DNA of 5,484 nt from an uncultured Acidimicrobiales bacterium (GTDB lineage: Bacteria; Actinomycetota; Acidimicrobiia; Acidimicrobiales; UBA10347): positions 1 through 5,484 of the forward strand of contig CALDGN010000377.1 in NCBI GenBank assembly GCA_937942965.1, written 5' to 3'. Each line of letters starts with the position of its first letter. The stretch's first letter is position 1. Position numbers and translations under genes: made by a program. This document shows, in pieces, positions 1-5,484 of this stretch. A model generated the notes under the pieces. That model saw only the letters and a program-made list of their open reading frames with translations. It had not been told where the DNA came from and did no database searches.

Positions 1-734
1 AGATCGCCGTACGCCTGCAGATAGGTCGCCATGCGCCCAACGGTCTTCTTGAGCCTCAGCGCCTCCGGAAGATGATCACCAATCGTGGCGAAGCACGACC
101 ACACGCGAACGTTCGCAGGATCGCGGCCGGCCTGTTCGGCGGCCTCCTTGACCGTTCGCACGACTCGCTCAGTCGTCTCGTCGGTGAAGAACGTGTGGAG
201 TACGACGGCGTCGAAGCAGCGACCGCCAAGCGCGAGCGAGTTCGGACCGAACGCGGTCAGCGTCATCGGAATGTGGGTCGGATCGACGCCACGCATCGCG
301 AGCGCCGGGTATGCGCCCATCGGCCCGTCGTGGCCGAGGACGGTGTCGCCCGCCCAGATCCGACGCATGACACCGACGAAGTCCTCCATCTGCGCGGTCG
401 TGATCGGGGCCAGCCCGTATGCCTTGTCACGGCGGACGATCCCACGGCCGAGGCCGAGCGAGAATCGTCCACCCGTCAGCTCATGCATCGTCATTGCGTA
501 GGCGGCGCTCACCATCGGGTGGCGGGTGTTGTGGTTCGTTGCTGCCGTGGCGATGCCGATGCGATCCGAGATCGCGCCAGCTGCTCCCGACAAGGTGGCT
601 GCCTCTTTGATGTTGAACCGCTCGCTGATGAACGCGGCGCCGATGCCCATCGACTCGGCCGCCTGCACCTCGTCGATGAGTTCCCGAGGCGACTCGGGAG
701 CGCCCGCCAGGGTGTAGAAGCCAAGCTCGTTCAT
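1..734 (-). CDS. LLM-class F420-dependent oxidoreductase, C-terminus cut by window edge
   Basis: This is a luciferase-like (LLM superfamily) TIM-barrel oxidoreductase, probably using coenzyme F420. Reading the minus strand gives an open frame to the left edge with MNELGFYTLAGAPESPREL at the N-terminus, then GIGAAFISERFNIKEAATLS, ATNHNTRHP, and LTGGRFSLGLGRGI. These segments resemble the actinobacterial TIGR03857 (MSMEG_2249-like) group from memory; no search was run. About 244 residues are present, and the remaining C-terminal part (perhaps 80-90 residues) lies outside. I chose the ATG at 734 because family members begin almost directly with the ELGxYxLAG strand, and a GAGG lies 11 nt upstream. 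In-frame ATGs at 758 and 767 would add 8 or 11 residues and cannot be excluded. It is divergent from the hydrolase at 806, so the two may share a control region. F420 rather than FMN dependence, and the substrate, are inferred. Confidence 0.9.
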   Translation of the reverse strand, partial: MNELGFYTLAGAPESPRELIDEVQAAESMGIGAAFISERFNIKEAATLSGAAGAISDRIGIATAATNHNTRHPMVSAAYAMTMHELTGGRFSLGLGRGIVRRDKAYGLAPITTAQMEDFVGVMRRIWAGDTVLGHDGPMGAYPALAMRGVDPTHIPMTLTAFGPNSLALGGRCFDAVVLHTFFTDETTERVVRTVKEAAEQAGRDPANVRVWSCFATIGDHLPEALRLKKTVGRMATYLQAYGD

Positions 735-805
735 CTGCGGGTTCGCCTCGTCGTGCATGCCGAGCATCTTCGCACTGTGTCGGGCCCGGTTGGCATACTC
801 ACGGC
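735..805. promoter_or_regulatory. Divergent intergenic region with a weak leaderless-type promoter candidate
   Basis: This 71-bp gap separates the oxidoreductase from the hydrolase and must hold the start signals for both, unless the oxidoreductase starts at 767. Towards the hydrolase, CATACT at 794-799 could be a -10 element. It lies only 6 nt before the ATG at 806, and no Shine-Dalgarno sequence precedes that ATG, which would fit a leaderless transcript. No convincing -35 is visible, and I see no clear palindrome or terminator. Confidence 0.3.
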
Positions 806-1417
806 ATGCCGATCCGCGAGATCATCGAAGGCCAGCCGGTTCTCATCGTTGTCGATATCCAGGGCGGCGAAGAGGCCGCAGGCGACGGACCGCAGGACAT
901 CCCACTGATGGCGGGCTACGACGAGTGCCTCCGTCGTGCCCCAGAGATCGTCTCGGTCGCTCGCGAGTCAGGTGTGCCCGTGATCTTCTTCCAGGAAGCG
1001 CATCGACCTGATCTCGTGGACTTTGGACGCGAGCTCGACGGTGCGGAAGACGTGCACCTGCTCGAAGGCGACCCGGGTACCGAGATCTCGCCCACGCTCG
1101 ACGTGCGCCCCGACGACTACGTGATTCGAAAGCGTCGCTACAGCTGCTTCTTCGGCACCGAACTCGAAATCTTGCTGAAGGGGCTGCGGGCCGACACCCT
1201 GATCCTGATCGGTGGCCATACTGACGTCTGCGTGCACTACACGTTCGTCGATGCACACCAGCACGACTACTTTTGTCGGGTGCTCGAAGACTGTGTTGCC
1301 GGGTCGAGCCAGGCCGCTCACGACGCTTCGCTGAATGCCATGGAGTACTTGCAGACGGGCGCTCGACGCAGCACTGACGAGATGCTCGCAGCCTTCCGCA
1401 ACTGGGCGCAGACATGA
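806..1417 (+). CDS. Isochorismatase-like cysteine hydrolase
   Basis: A 203-residue cytosolic hydrolase of the isochorismatase-like superfamily, which includes nicotinamidase, N-carbamoylsarcosine amidohydrolase, biuret hydrolase and ureidoacrylate amidohydrolase. The triad is visible: Asp17 in VLIVVDIQGG, Lys109 in VIRKRRYSCFFGT, and nucleophile Cys142 in LIGGHTDVCVHYTFVDA. The two residues before HTD correspond to the family's cis-peptide turn. The motif EAHRPDLVDFG (64-74) resembles the carbamoyl/ureido amidohydrolase branch more than nicotinamidases, so a C-N bond of an amide or carbamoyl compound is the likely target; this is inference. Length is normal for the family. The ATG at 806 is the only start that keeps the first beta strand intact with a short N-terminus. 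Its stop overlaps the ATG of the selenoprotein by 4 nt (ATGA, 1414-1417), implying cotranscription and coupled translation. The exact substrate is unknown. Confidence 0.93.
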   Translation: MPIREIIEGQPVLIVVDIQGGEEAAGDGPQDIPLMAGYDECLRRAPEIVSVARESGVPVIFFQEAHRPDLVDFGRELDGAEDVHLLEGDPGTEISPTLDVRPDDYVIRKRRYSCFFGTELEILLKGLRADTLILIGGHTDVCVHYTFVDAHQHDYFCRVLEDCVAGSSQAAHDASLNAMEYLQTGARRSTDEMLAAFRNWAQT

Positions 1418-3135
1418 CGAGCTACGACGTTGTCTGGCCTCGTTCACCGCAGGGGGTGCAACGCCAGCGCCAGGCACCCCGGCTTCCGGATCTCGGTGGT
1501 CGAACGATCGCGTTCTTGTGGGACTACGTGTTCCGCGGCGACGAACTGTTCCCGGCGCTCGAACAGGCGCTCGTCGAGCGCTTCGATGGAATCAAGATCA
1601 TCGGGTACGAGGAGTTCGGCAACCTGCATGGCGCCGACGAGAAGGAACGGGTCGGGCGACTTCCCGACGACCTTCGCAGCCGCGGTGTTGACGCAGTCGT
1701 TTCCGGGATGGGTTGTTGAGGTAGCTGCACGCCCGCCGTGATGCGGGCAGCCATGGCAGCCGAATCCGCGGGCATCCCGTCGGTGTCGATCGTGTGCGAG
1801 GGATTCGAGGGCCAAGCCGCAGCGACCGCTCGCGGGCACGGTTTCGACGGCCTGGCGCTTGCGGTGACCATCGGACACGTGGATGCTCAGTCCTACGACG
1901 ACATGGTCGCCAGCTTCGTGACCGACACCGTGGAGCGTGTCATCACCGGACTGACGAGTGCCAGCGAGGAAACCGCCGGCACGAACGACGAACCGTCGGC
2001 GCTGGAGATCGTTGCTTCTGGATCGATCGACGAGATCAACCGCGTGTTCATTGAACGGGGCTGGACAGACGGGCATCCAGTTCTCCCGCCGACACGTGAC
2101 CGCGTCGAGGCCTTCCTCGCCGACTCGGGCCATGACCCGTGGAAGACCGTCGGCATCGCGACCTCCTCGGGCCGGGACATGACGATCTGGTCGATCGCGG
2201 TCAACGCCGTCATGGCGGGTTGCCTCCCCGAGCATCTGCCGGTGCTCATCGCGATCGCCGAGATCTTGGCTGACCCTGGCTACGGGGCCGAGCACTCGGG
2301 CAACACAACCGGAGCGGATGCCCAGATCATCGTCAGTGGACCGAACACGCAGTCGCTTGGCTTCAACCACGGGCCAGGAGCGCTCCGCGAGGGCACCCAT
2401 GCGAACACCGCCGTCGCCCGCTGGCTGCGTCTGTATCAGCGCAACGTCCTTGGGTTCACGGCCGACGAACATGACAAGGCGACGTTCGGAAATGCCACCC
2501 GCATCGTCTTGGCCGAAGACAGTGCGTGTCTTGACGAGATCGGCTGGGAGCCGCTGAGCGCCCAACTCGGCGCCCCGACGGGCGAGGACACGGTCACGAT
2601 GGCTCGGTTGAACAGCGGCACGATCATCGGAAGCGTGTTCGGTTCCACCCCTGACGAGATCGTTGCCTATCTGGGCAACGGCATCGCTCGCACCGCCGCG
2701 TGGGATCTAACCCACGTCTACGGCCTCGGCCAGGACCAGTTCCAACCGTTACTCGTCCTGTCGCCGATCTTGGCCCGAACTTTCGCAAGTGCGGGCTGGT
2801 CGAAGGCTGACGTGCAAGCCGCCCTGTTCGAGCACGCACGAATTCCTGCGATCACCTTCGAGCGGATGATCGGCGAATGGAGCAACCTGACCGCCGGCCG
2901 ACGCCGTCTCGTCGACTTGGCTGCGTCGGGTGACGTCCCCGCGGTGTACGGCGAATCCGACGACCCGAATCGGATGGTCCCAGTAACGACCTACCCAGAA
3001 CGGTTCCTCATCGCCGTTGCCGGGGATCCGAACCGAACCAACGCATACGCGTTTAGCAATGACGGCCCGCACGGGTGGTGGACAACCCGCACCGTCGATC
3101 ACACACCAGCGAGCGATCTCGTCTGCTCCATTTGA
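1414..3135 (+). CDS. UGSC-family selenoprotein, TGA at 1717-1719 read as selenocysteine
   Basis: Read through the in-frame TGA, this gives a 573-residue protein. Residues about 28-180 form the UGSC domain: GGRTIAFLWDYVFRGDELF, then GVDAVVSGMGC-Sec-GSCTPAV, with Cys101, Sec102 and Cys105, followed by AAESAGIPSVSIVCEGF. The last stretch is the usual continuation after the UGSC motif. A Glu/Ser-rich linker (about 181-197) leads to a large domain with WTDGHPVLPPT (217-227), NAVMAGC (264-270) and ANTAVARWLRLYQRN (330-344), which I know only as conserved blocks of uncharacterised proteins. UGSC proteins are thought to be redox or thiol-dependent enzymes with Sec or Cys in the motif; the reaction is not established. 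Both halves share one frame and codon style, and 1738 (GTG) as a separate start would remove the motif. The start ATG overlaps the hydrolase stop by 4 nt. The alternative, a Cys codon mutated to TGA, is disfavoured by the hairpin that follows. Confidence 0.9.
1717..1719 (+). other. Selenocysteine (UGA) codon of the UGSC motif
   Basis: The codon order is TGT TGA GGT AGC TGC, reading Cys-Sec-Gly-Ser-Cys. The TGA sits exactly where the UGSC family has Sec (or Cys in non-selenoprotein members). The frame stays open for another 471 codons with protein-like conserved blocks. No start codon with a good ribosome binding site directly follows, as an independent second gene would need. Recoding needs SelB, SelC, SelA and SelD, none of which lies in this window. 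Confidence 0.9.
1724..1760 (+). promoter_or_regulatory. Candidate bacterial SECIS hairpin
   Basis: Six perfect GC pairs form between GCCCGC (1731-1736) and GCGGGC (1743-1748), closing a six-base loop CGTGAT (1737-1742). Two further pairs (G1727-C1751, C1728-G1750) can extend the stem across a small internal loop, and GCTGC (1724-1728) can alternatively pair with GCAGC (1756-1760). The loop begins 17 nt after the TGA and has G in its second position followed by U. This matches the known bacterial rule of a small apical loop with an early G about 16-37 nt after the codon. The element lies inside the coding sequence, as in other bacterial selenoprotein mRNAs. Folding energy was not computed. Confidence 0.72.
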
Positions 3136-3167
3136 CAGATGCCATTAGCCGCTACTAATCATTAGTC
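3132..3167 (+). promoter_or_regulatory. Candidate promoter of the ArsR gene, leaderless type
   Basis: TTGACA (3132-3137) is a perfect -35 hexamer that overlaps the stop codon of the selenoprotein gene. ACTAAT (3154-3159), 16 nt further on, matches four of six -10 positions. Transcription would start about 7 nt later, at or next to the ATG at 3168. No Shine-Dalgarno sequence precedes that ATG, which agrees with a leaderless mRNA, common in actinobacteria. The stretch is markedly AT-richer than its surroundings. Confidence 0.6.
3154..3166. promoter_or_regulatory. Palindromic operator candidate for the ArsR-type regulator
   Basis: ACTAAT-C-ATTAGT is a perfect 6-1-6 inverted repeat lying on the proposed -10 element and start point. 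A further ATTAG half-site at 3144-3148 faces CTAAT at 3155-3159, giving an overlapping ATTAG-N6-CTAAT repeat. ArsR-family dimers often bind AT-rich palindromes at their own promoter and block RNA polymerase, so autorepression is the simple reading. Binding by this particular protein is inferred from position only. Confidence 0.55.
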
Positions 3168-3488
3168 ATGACTGATGTAGCGGAGGTCCTGCACGCCATC
3201 CAGGACCCGACTCGACGCCAACTCCTCGAGTTGATGCGTGACAAAGAGCAGAGCGTTCGCCAACTCACCGACGCAACCGACGTCAGCCAGTCGGCGGTCT
3301 CACAGCACCTCAAGGTGCTCCGCTCAGCCGCGCTCGTCAACGTGCGTCCCGAGGGAACACGGCGCCTCTACTCCGTCGACACCACCGGCCTCTCGCCCGT
3401 ACGCGCCTGGGTCGATTCGTTCTGGGATGACGCGCTCAACGCGTTTGTCCGCCATGTCGAAGCCGACACTCGAGAGGAAGCACGATGA
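3168..3488 (+). CDS. ArsR-family winged-helix transcriptional regulator
   Basis: A 106-residue DNA-binding repressor of the ArsR/SmtB fold. The N-terminus has the typical block LHAIQDPTRRQLLELM (8-23). The helix-turn-helix covers about 29-56, with recognition helix SQSAVSQHLKVLRSAAL (40-56), and the wing is VRPEGTRRLYSVD (59-71). The metal-binding ELCVCDL motif of arsenic/cadmium sensors is absent and there are no cysteines, so it is not a classical metal sensor. It belongs instead to the subgroup found beside SRPBCC proteins. Family length is usual. The start ATG follows the promoter and palindrome directly, without a ribosome binding site. Its stop overlaps the SRPBCC start by 4 nt (3485-3488), so both are coexpressed. 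The inducer is unknown. It probably controls its own operon and perhaps the downstream M19 gene; this is inference. Confidence 0.93.
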   Translation: MTDVAEVLHAIQDPTRRQLLELMRDKEQSVRQLTDATDVSQSAVSQHLKVLRSAALVNVRPEGTRRLYSVDTTGLSPVRAWVDSFWDDALNAFVRHVEADTREEAR

Positions 3489-4414
3489 CCAGCACTGAGC
3501 CCGCACCGGTGATGCGATCCGCCTGGGTGCCTCGCACGCCCGCAGACGCGTTCGCGATCTTCACCGACGAAATCGGTGCGTGGTGGCCGCTGCCGTCACA
3601 TGGCCTGTTCGGCAGCGAAGCTGGCGGCCTCGCCTTCCGCAACGGACTCCTCGTCGAATACGCCACCGATGGTCGTGAAACAACCTGGGGCGAGGTCGTC
3701 GATTGGGATCCTCCCAACCGGTTCGCAATCACCTGGCACCCAGGACAACCGAGCGACGATGCCTCGCACGTCACCGTGAGCTTCGAAGCCGCCGATGGCG
3801 GAACACAGGTCATCATTCGCCACGACGGGTGGGAAGCCTTCGGCGAAGACGCGCTCGCCCGTCGGCGCACCTACGCCGGCCCGAACGCCTGGGGATCTGT
3901 CCTCGATCACTACTCCGATGCGACGGAGCCGCACGTCGCGCCCCTGGACCTGGCCCAGCTTGGCGCCGCTTACGACGCATTCTTCGACGAAGCCGACCAC
4001 GGCGAATTCGTTGCCCCAACTGACGGTGGATGGGATGCCGACCAGGTGATTGCGCACGTCGCTCTCAACGACGCAGCGATGGTCGCCGTCTGCCAAGCGC
4101 TCGTGCACGGCACGCCGCTGCGGTTCGAGAACATCGTCTGCCAAGACCGCGCCGTTCTCGCCAATTGGATCCAGAGCGCTGGAGATAGGGCAACACTCAT
4201 CGATCGAGGCCGAGCGGCCGCCCGCCAGGTCCAGGCAGCGCTGCGCCGCCTCTCCGCCGAACAACTCGACACGTCTGTCGACTGCCATCTACTCCACGAT
4301 GGCGCCGTCATGCTCGACGATGCCCGACCATGGCAGGCCGTCGCCGTGCAGGTGCAAGCAGCCATGCACCTACCGGCGCACATCGAGCAGCTGCAGAAGC
4401 TACGGCCCGTCTAG
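3485..4414 (+). CDS. SRPBCC (AHSA1-like) protein with DinB/MDMPI-like C-terminal domain
   Basis: A 309-residue two-domain protein. Residues about 8-145 have the SRPBCC/AHSA1 (START-like) pattern: an opening strand RSAWVPRTPADAFAIFTDEI, aromatic GAWWPLPSH, TTWGEVVDWDPPNRFAITW, then VTVSFEAADGGTQVIIRHDGW and a C-terminal helix after RRTYAGPNAWGSVLDHY. Residues about 155-309 resemble the DinB / mycothiol-dependent maleylpyruvate isomerase N-terminal helical bundle: WDADQVIAHVALND (183-196) with His191, then His268/His271 and His295/His299 late in the chain, a spacing that could give a metal site. Both folds bind small hydrophobic ligands or thiol cofactors, but neither reveals a reaction here. 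GAGGA (3474-3478) lies 6 nt before the ATG, and the start overlaps the ArsR stop by 4 nt. ArsR/SRPBCC pairs are common in actinobacteria; the second domain is the less usual part, and its assignment is less certain. Confidence 0.85.
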   Translation: MTSTEPAPVMRSAWVPRTPADAFAIFTDEIGAWWPLPSHGLFGSEAGGLAFRNGLLVEYATDGRETTWGEVVDWDPPNRFAITWHPGQPSDDASHVTVSFEAADGGTQVIIRHDGWEAFGEDALARRRTYAGPNAWGSVLDHYSDATEPHVAPLDLAQLGAAYDAFFDEADHGEFVAPTDGGWDADQVIAHVALNDAAMVAVCQALVHGTPLRFENIVCQDRAVLANWIQSAGDRATLIDRGRAAARQVQAALRRLSAEQLDTSVDCHLLHDGAVMLDDARPWQAVAVQVQAAMHLPAHIEQLQKLRPV

Positions 4415-4454
4415 GCAAGCTCTCAGCGTTCAGGAGACCTACGATGCGAAACGC

Positions 4455-5435
4455 ATGTATCGCATCGACTGTCTGCAATTCGCTCACTGGTCTGAGCGGA
4501 TCTTCCGCGAGATGCGTGACGGCGACGTCGACGCTGTCCACGTCACGATCGTCTATCACGAGACGTTCCAAGAGACCGTCGCCAAGATCAGCCAGTGGAA
4601 CCGCTGGTTCGTCGAGCACGCCGATCTCATCATGCGCGGCGAGACCGCAGCCGACATCGACGTCGCCCGAGCCACGAACCGCACCGCGATCTTCTTCGGC
4701 TTCCAGAACCCGTCGCCGATCGAGGCCGACATCGATCTGGTCGAGATCGTGCACAAGCTGGGCGCCCGCTTCATGCAGCTCAGCTACAACAACCAATCGT
4801 TGCTGGCAACGGGTTGTTACGAGGCTGAGGACCCGGGGATCACCCGGATGGGACGCGAAGTCATCCGCGAGATGAACCGTGTCGGCCTCGTCATCGACAT
4901 GAGCCACTCCGCCGACCGGTCCACGATCGAGGCCGCCGAGATCAGCGAGCGCCCGATTGCGATCACCCACGCCAACCCGCACGTCTGGCACGCCGCCTTG
5001 CGCAACAAGCGTCCCGAGGTCATCAAGGCTGTCGTCGACAATGGCGGGATGATGGGCTTCTCGCTCTACCCCCACCACCTAGCCGGCAAGAGCGACTGCA
5101 CCCTCGATAGCTTCTGCCAGATGGTCGCCGATGCGGCCGAAACCTATGGCGTTAAGCACTTCGGCATCGGCAGCGACCTCTGCCAAGACCAGCCCGACAG
5201 CATCGTCGAATACATGCGAGTTGGCCGCTGGACAAAGAGCATCGACTATGGCGAAGGCTCAGCGTCGGCACCGGGTTTCCCGCCACAGCCGACCTGGTTC
5301 GAAAGCAATCTGCACTTCGGCAACATCGAACAGGGCCTGCGAGACGTCGGCTTCGACGAGACCGAAGTCGGGGCGATCATGGGCGACAACTGGTACCGGT
5401 TCTTCGCCGAGAACTTCGGGCCGGTCTCGTCATGA
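4455..5435 (+). CDS. M19 membrane-dipeptidase family protein with altered metal site
   Basis: A 326-residue protein of the renal (membrane) dipeptidase family M19, a TIM-barrel metallohydrolase. Family blocks are clear: GITRMGREVIREMNRVGLVIDMSH (128-151), PIAITHANP (167-175), ALRNKRPEVI (181-190) and HFGIGSDL (235-242), then MGDNWYRFF (309-317) at the end. His151 and His172 match the two metal-binding histidines. Arg183 and Asp241 match the substrate-binding Arg and Asp of renal dipeptidase. The N-terminal HxD is replaced by YRIDCLQFAHW, and the bridging Glu of the GVEGG block appears as Gln84 in FFGFQNPSP. No signal peptide is seen, so it is cytosolic. The ATG at 4455 gives full family length; upstream in-frame codons offer no start. 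The best AGGAG (4432-4436) is 18 nt away, oddly far. The stop overlaps the next ATG by 4 nt. A peptide or amide substrate is likely, but classical dipeptidase activity is doubtful. Confidence 0.9.
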   Translation: MYRIDCLQFAHWSERIFREMRDGDVDAVHVTIVYHETFQETVAKISQWNRWFVEHADLIMRGETAADIDVARATNRTAIFFGFQNPSPIEADIDLVEIVHKLGARFMQLSYNNQSLLATGCYEAEDPGITRMGREVIREMNRVGLVIDMSHSADRSTIEAAEISERPIAITHANPHVWHAALRNKRPEVIKAVVDNGGMMGFSLYPHHLAGKSDCTLDSFCQMVADAAETYGVKHFGIGSDLCQDQPDSIVEYMRVGRWTKSIDYGEGSASAPGFPPQPTWFESNLHFGNIEQGLRDVGFDETEVGAIMGDNWYRFFAENFGPVSS

Positions 5436-5484
5436 GCCCGATGCCCATGGTCGATCTTCGGCCACCCGATCAGGTCATGCGACT
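5432..5484 (+). CDS. Start of an unidentified downstream gene, cut by window edge
   Basis: An open frame begins with the ATG that overlaps the M19 stop (ATGA, 5432-5435) and runs to the window end: MSPMPMVDLRPPDQVMR and on. In-frame ATGs also occur at 5441 and 5447. The overlap is the same type as the two other gene junctions here, which supports a real, translationally coupled gene. Only 17 codons are visible, so no function can be given. Confidence 0.6.
   Translation, partial: MSPMPMVDLRPPDQVMR

Noticed and set aside
72..908. Long plus-strand open frame over the left part of the window
   Set aside because: It is antisense to the LLM oxidoreductase and runs into the hydrolase gene. Its Arg/His-rich translation has no family pattern and is typical of a shadow frame in GC-rich DNA.
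1717..1719. TGA as a nonsense mutation or sequencing error making a pseudogene
   Set aside because: The position matches the Sec site of the UGSC motif exactly, both sides are otherwise intact, and a SECIS-like hairpin follows at the right distance.
1444..2565. Minus-strand open frame of 373 codons
   Set aside because: It lies opposite the selenoprotein, which has conserved motifs on the plus strand. The minus translation shows no recognisable domain, so it is a codon-bias shadow.
1738..3135. Separate gene starting at GTG 1738
   Set aside because: This start lies inside the UGSC domain and inside the hairpin loop, has no good ribosome binding site, and would cut off the catalytic motif. The continuous reading with Sec explains the region better.
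3136..3167. Terminator after the selenoprotein gene
   Set aside because: The short gap holds a palindrome, but its stem is AT-rich, has a one-base loop and no T-run, so it fits an operator and not an intrinsic terminator.
4050..4454. Upstream extension of the M19 frame by 135 codons
   Set aside because: This part overlaps the SRPBCC gene in another frame and has Arg/Ser-rich composition unlike the M19 family, whose N-terminus matches the ATG at 4455.
4308..5078. Minus-strand open frame of 256 codons
   Set aside because: It is antisense to the M19 gene with no family pattern; likewise the minus-strand frame at 3596-4288 opposite the SRPBCC gene.
1..5484. CRISPR arrays, tRNA/rRNA genes, insertion sequences, attachment sites
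   Set aside because: No regular repeats, cloverleaf, transposase motifs or terminal inverted repeats were seen by eye on either strand. The gaps between genes are all under 100 bases.

Overview
The window is GC-rich, dense bacterial DNA. Genes are packed with 4-nt ATGA stop/start overlaps, two genes look leaderless, and one product is a luciferase-like oxidoreductase of an F420-linked kind. Together these suggest an actinobacterium. An uncultured Acidimicrobiia-type lineage is possible, but that is inference.

Layout. (1) Positions 1-734, minus strand: 5' part of an LLM-class F420-dependent oxidoreductase, cut by the left edge. (2) Positions 806-1417, plus strand, divergent from it: an isochorismatase-like cysteine hydrolase with an intact Asp-Lys-Cys triad. 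(3) Positions 1414-3135: one gene that a standard caller would split in two at an in-frame TGA (1717-1719). Read through, it gives the motif Cys-Sec-Gly-Ser-Cys of the UGSC family, so the TGA is very probably a selenocysteine codon. A GC-rich hairpin with a G/U-containing loop lies 17 nt after the TGA, where a bacterial SECIS element is expected. The UGSC domain is joined to a roughly 375-residue C-terminal domain. (4) Positions 3168-3488: ArsR-type regulator with a candidate promoter, a perfect 6-1-6 palindrome and a probably leaderless start. (5) Positions 3485-4414: SRPBCC (AHSA1-like) protein with a DinB/MDMPI-like C-terminal domain. (6) Positions 4455-5435: M19 membrane-dipeptidase family protein with altered metal ligands. 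(7) From 5432: the first codons of another gene, cut by the right edge.

How they may work together. The hydrolase and selenoprotein form a coupled pair (TGA/ATG overlap at 1414-1417). ArsR and SRPBCC form a second coupled pair, and the M19 protein and the edge gene a third, all on the plus strand. The content (amidase-like hydrolase, redox selenoprotein, dipeptidase-like hydrolase, F420-type oxidoreductase) looks like a small catabolic or modification pathway for an amide-containing substrate under ArsR-family control. The substrate cannot be read from the sequence. The most valuable result is the selenoprotein, which would be lost as two fragments in ordinary annotation.
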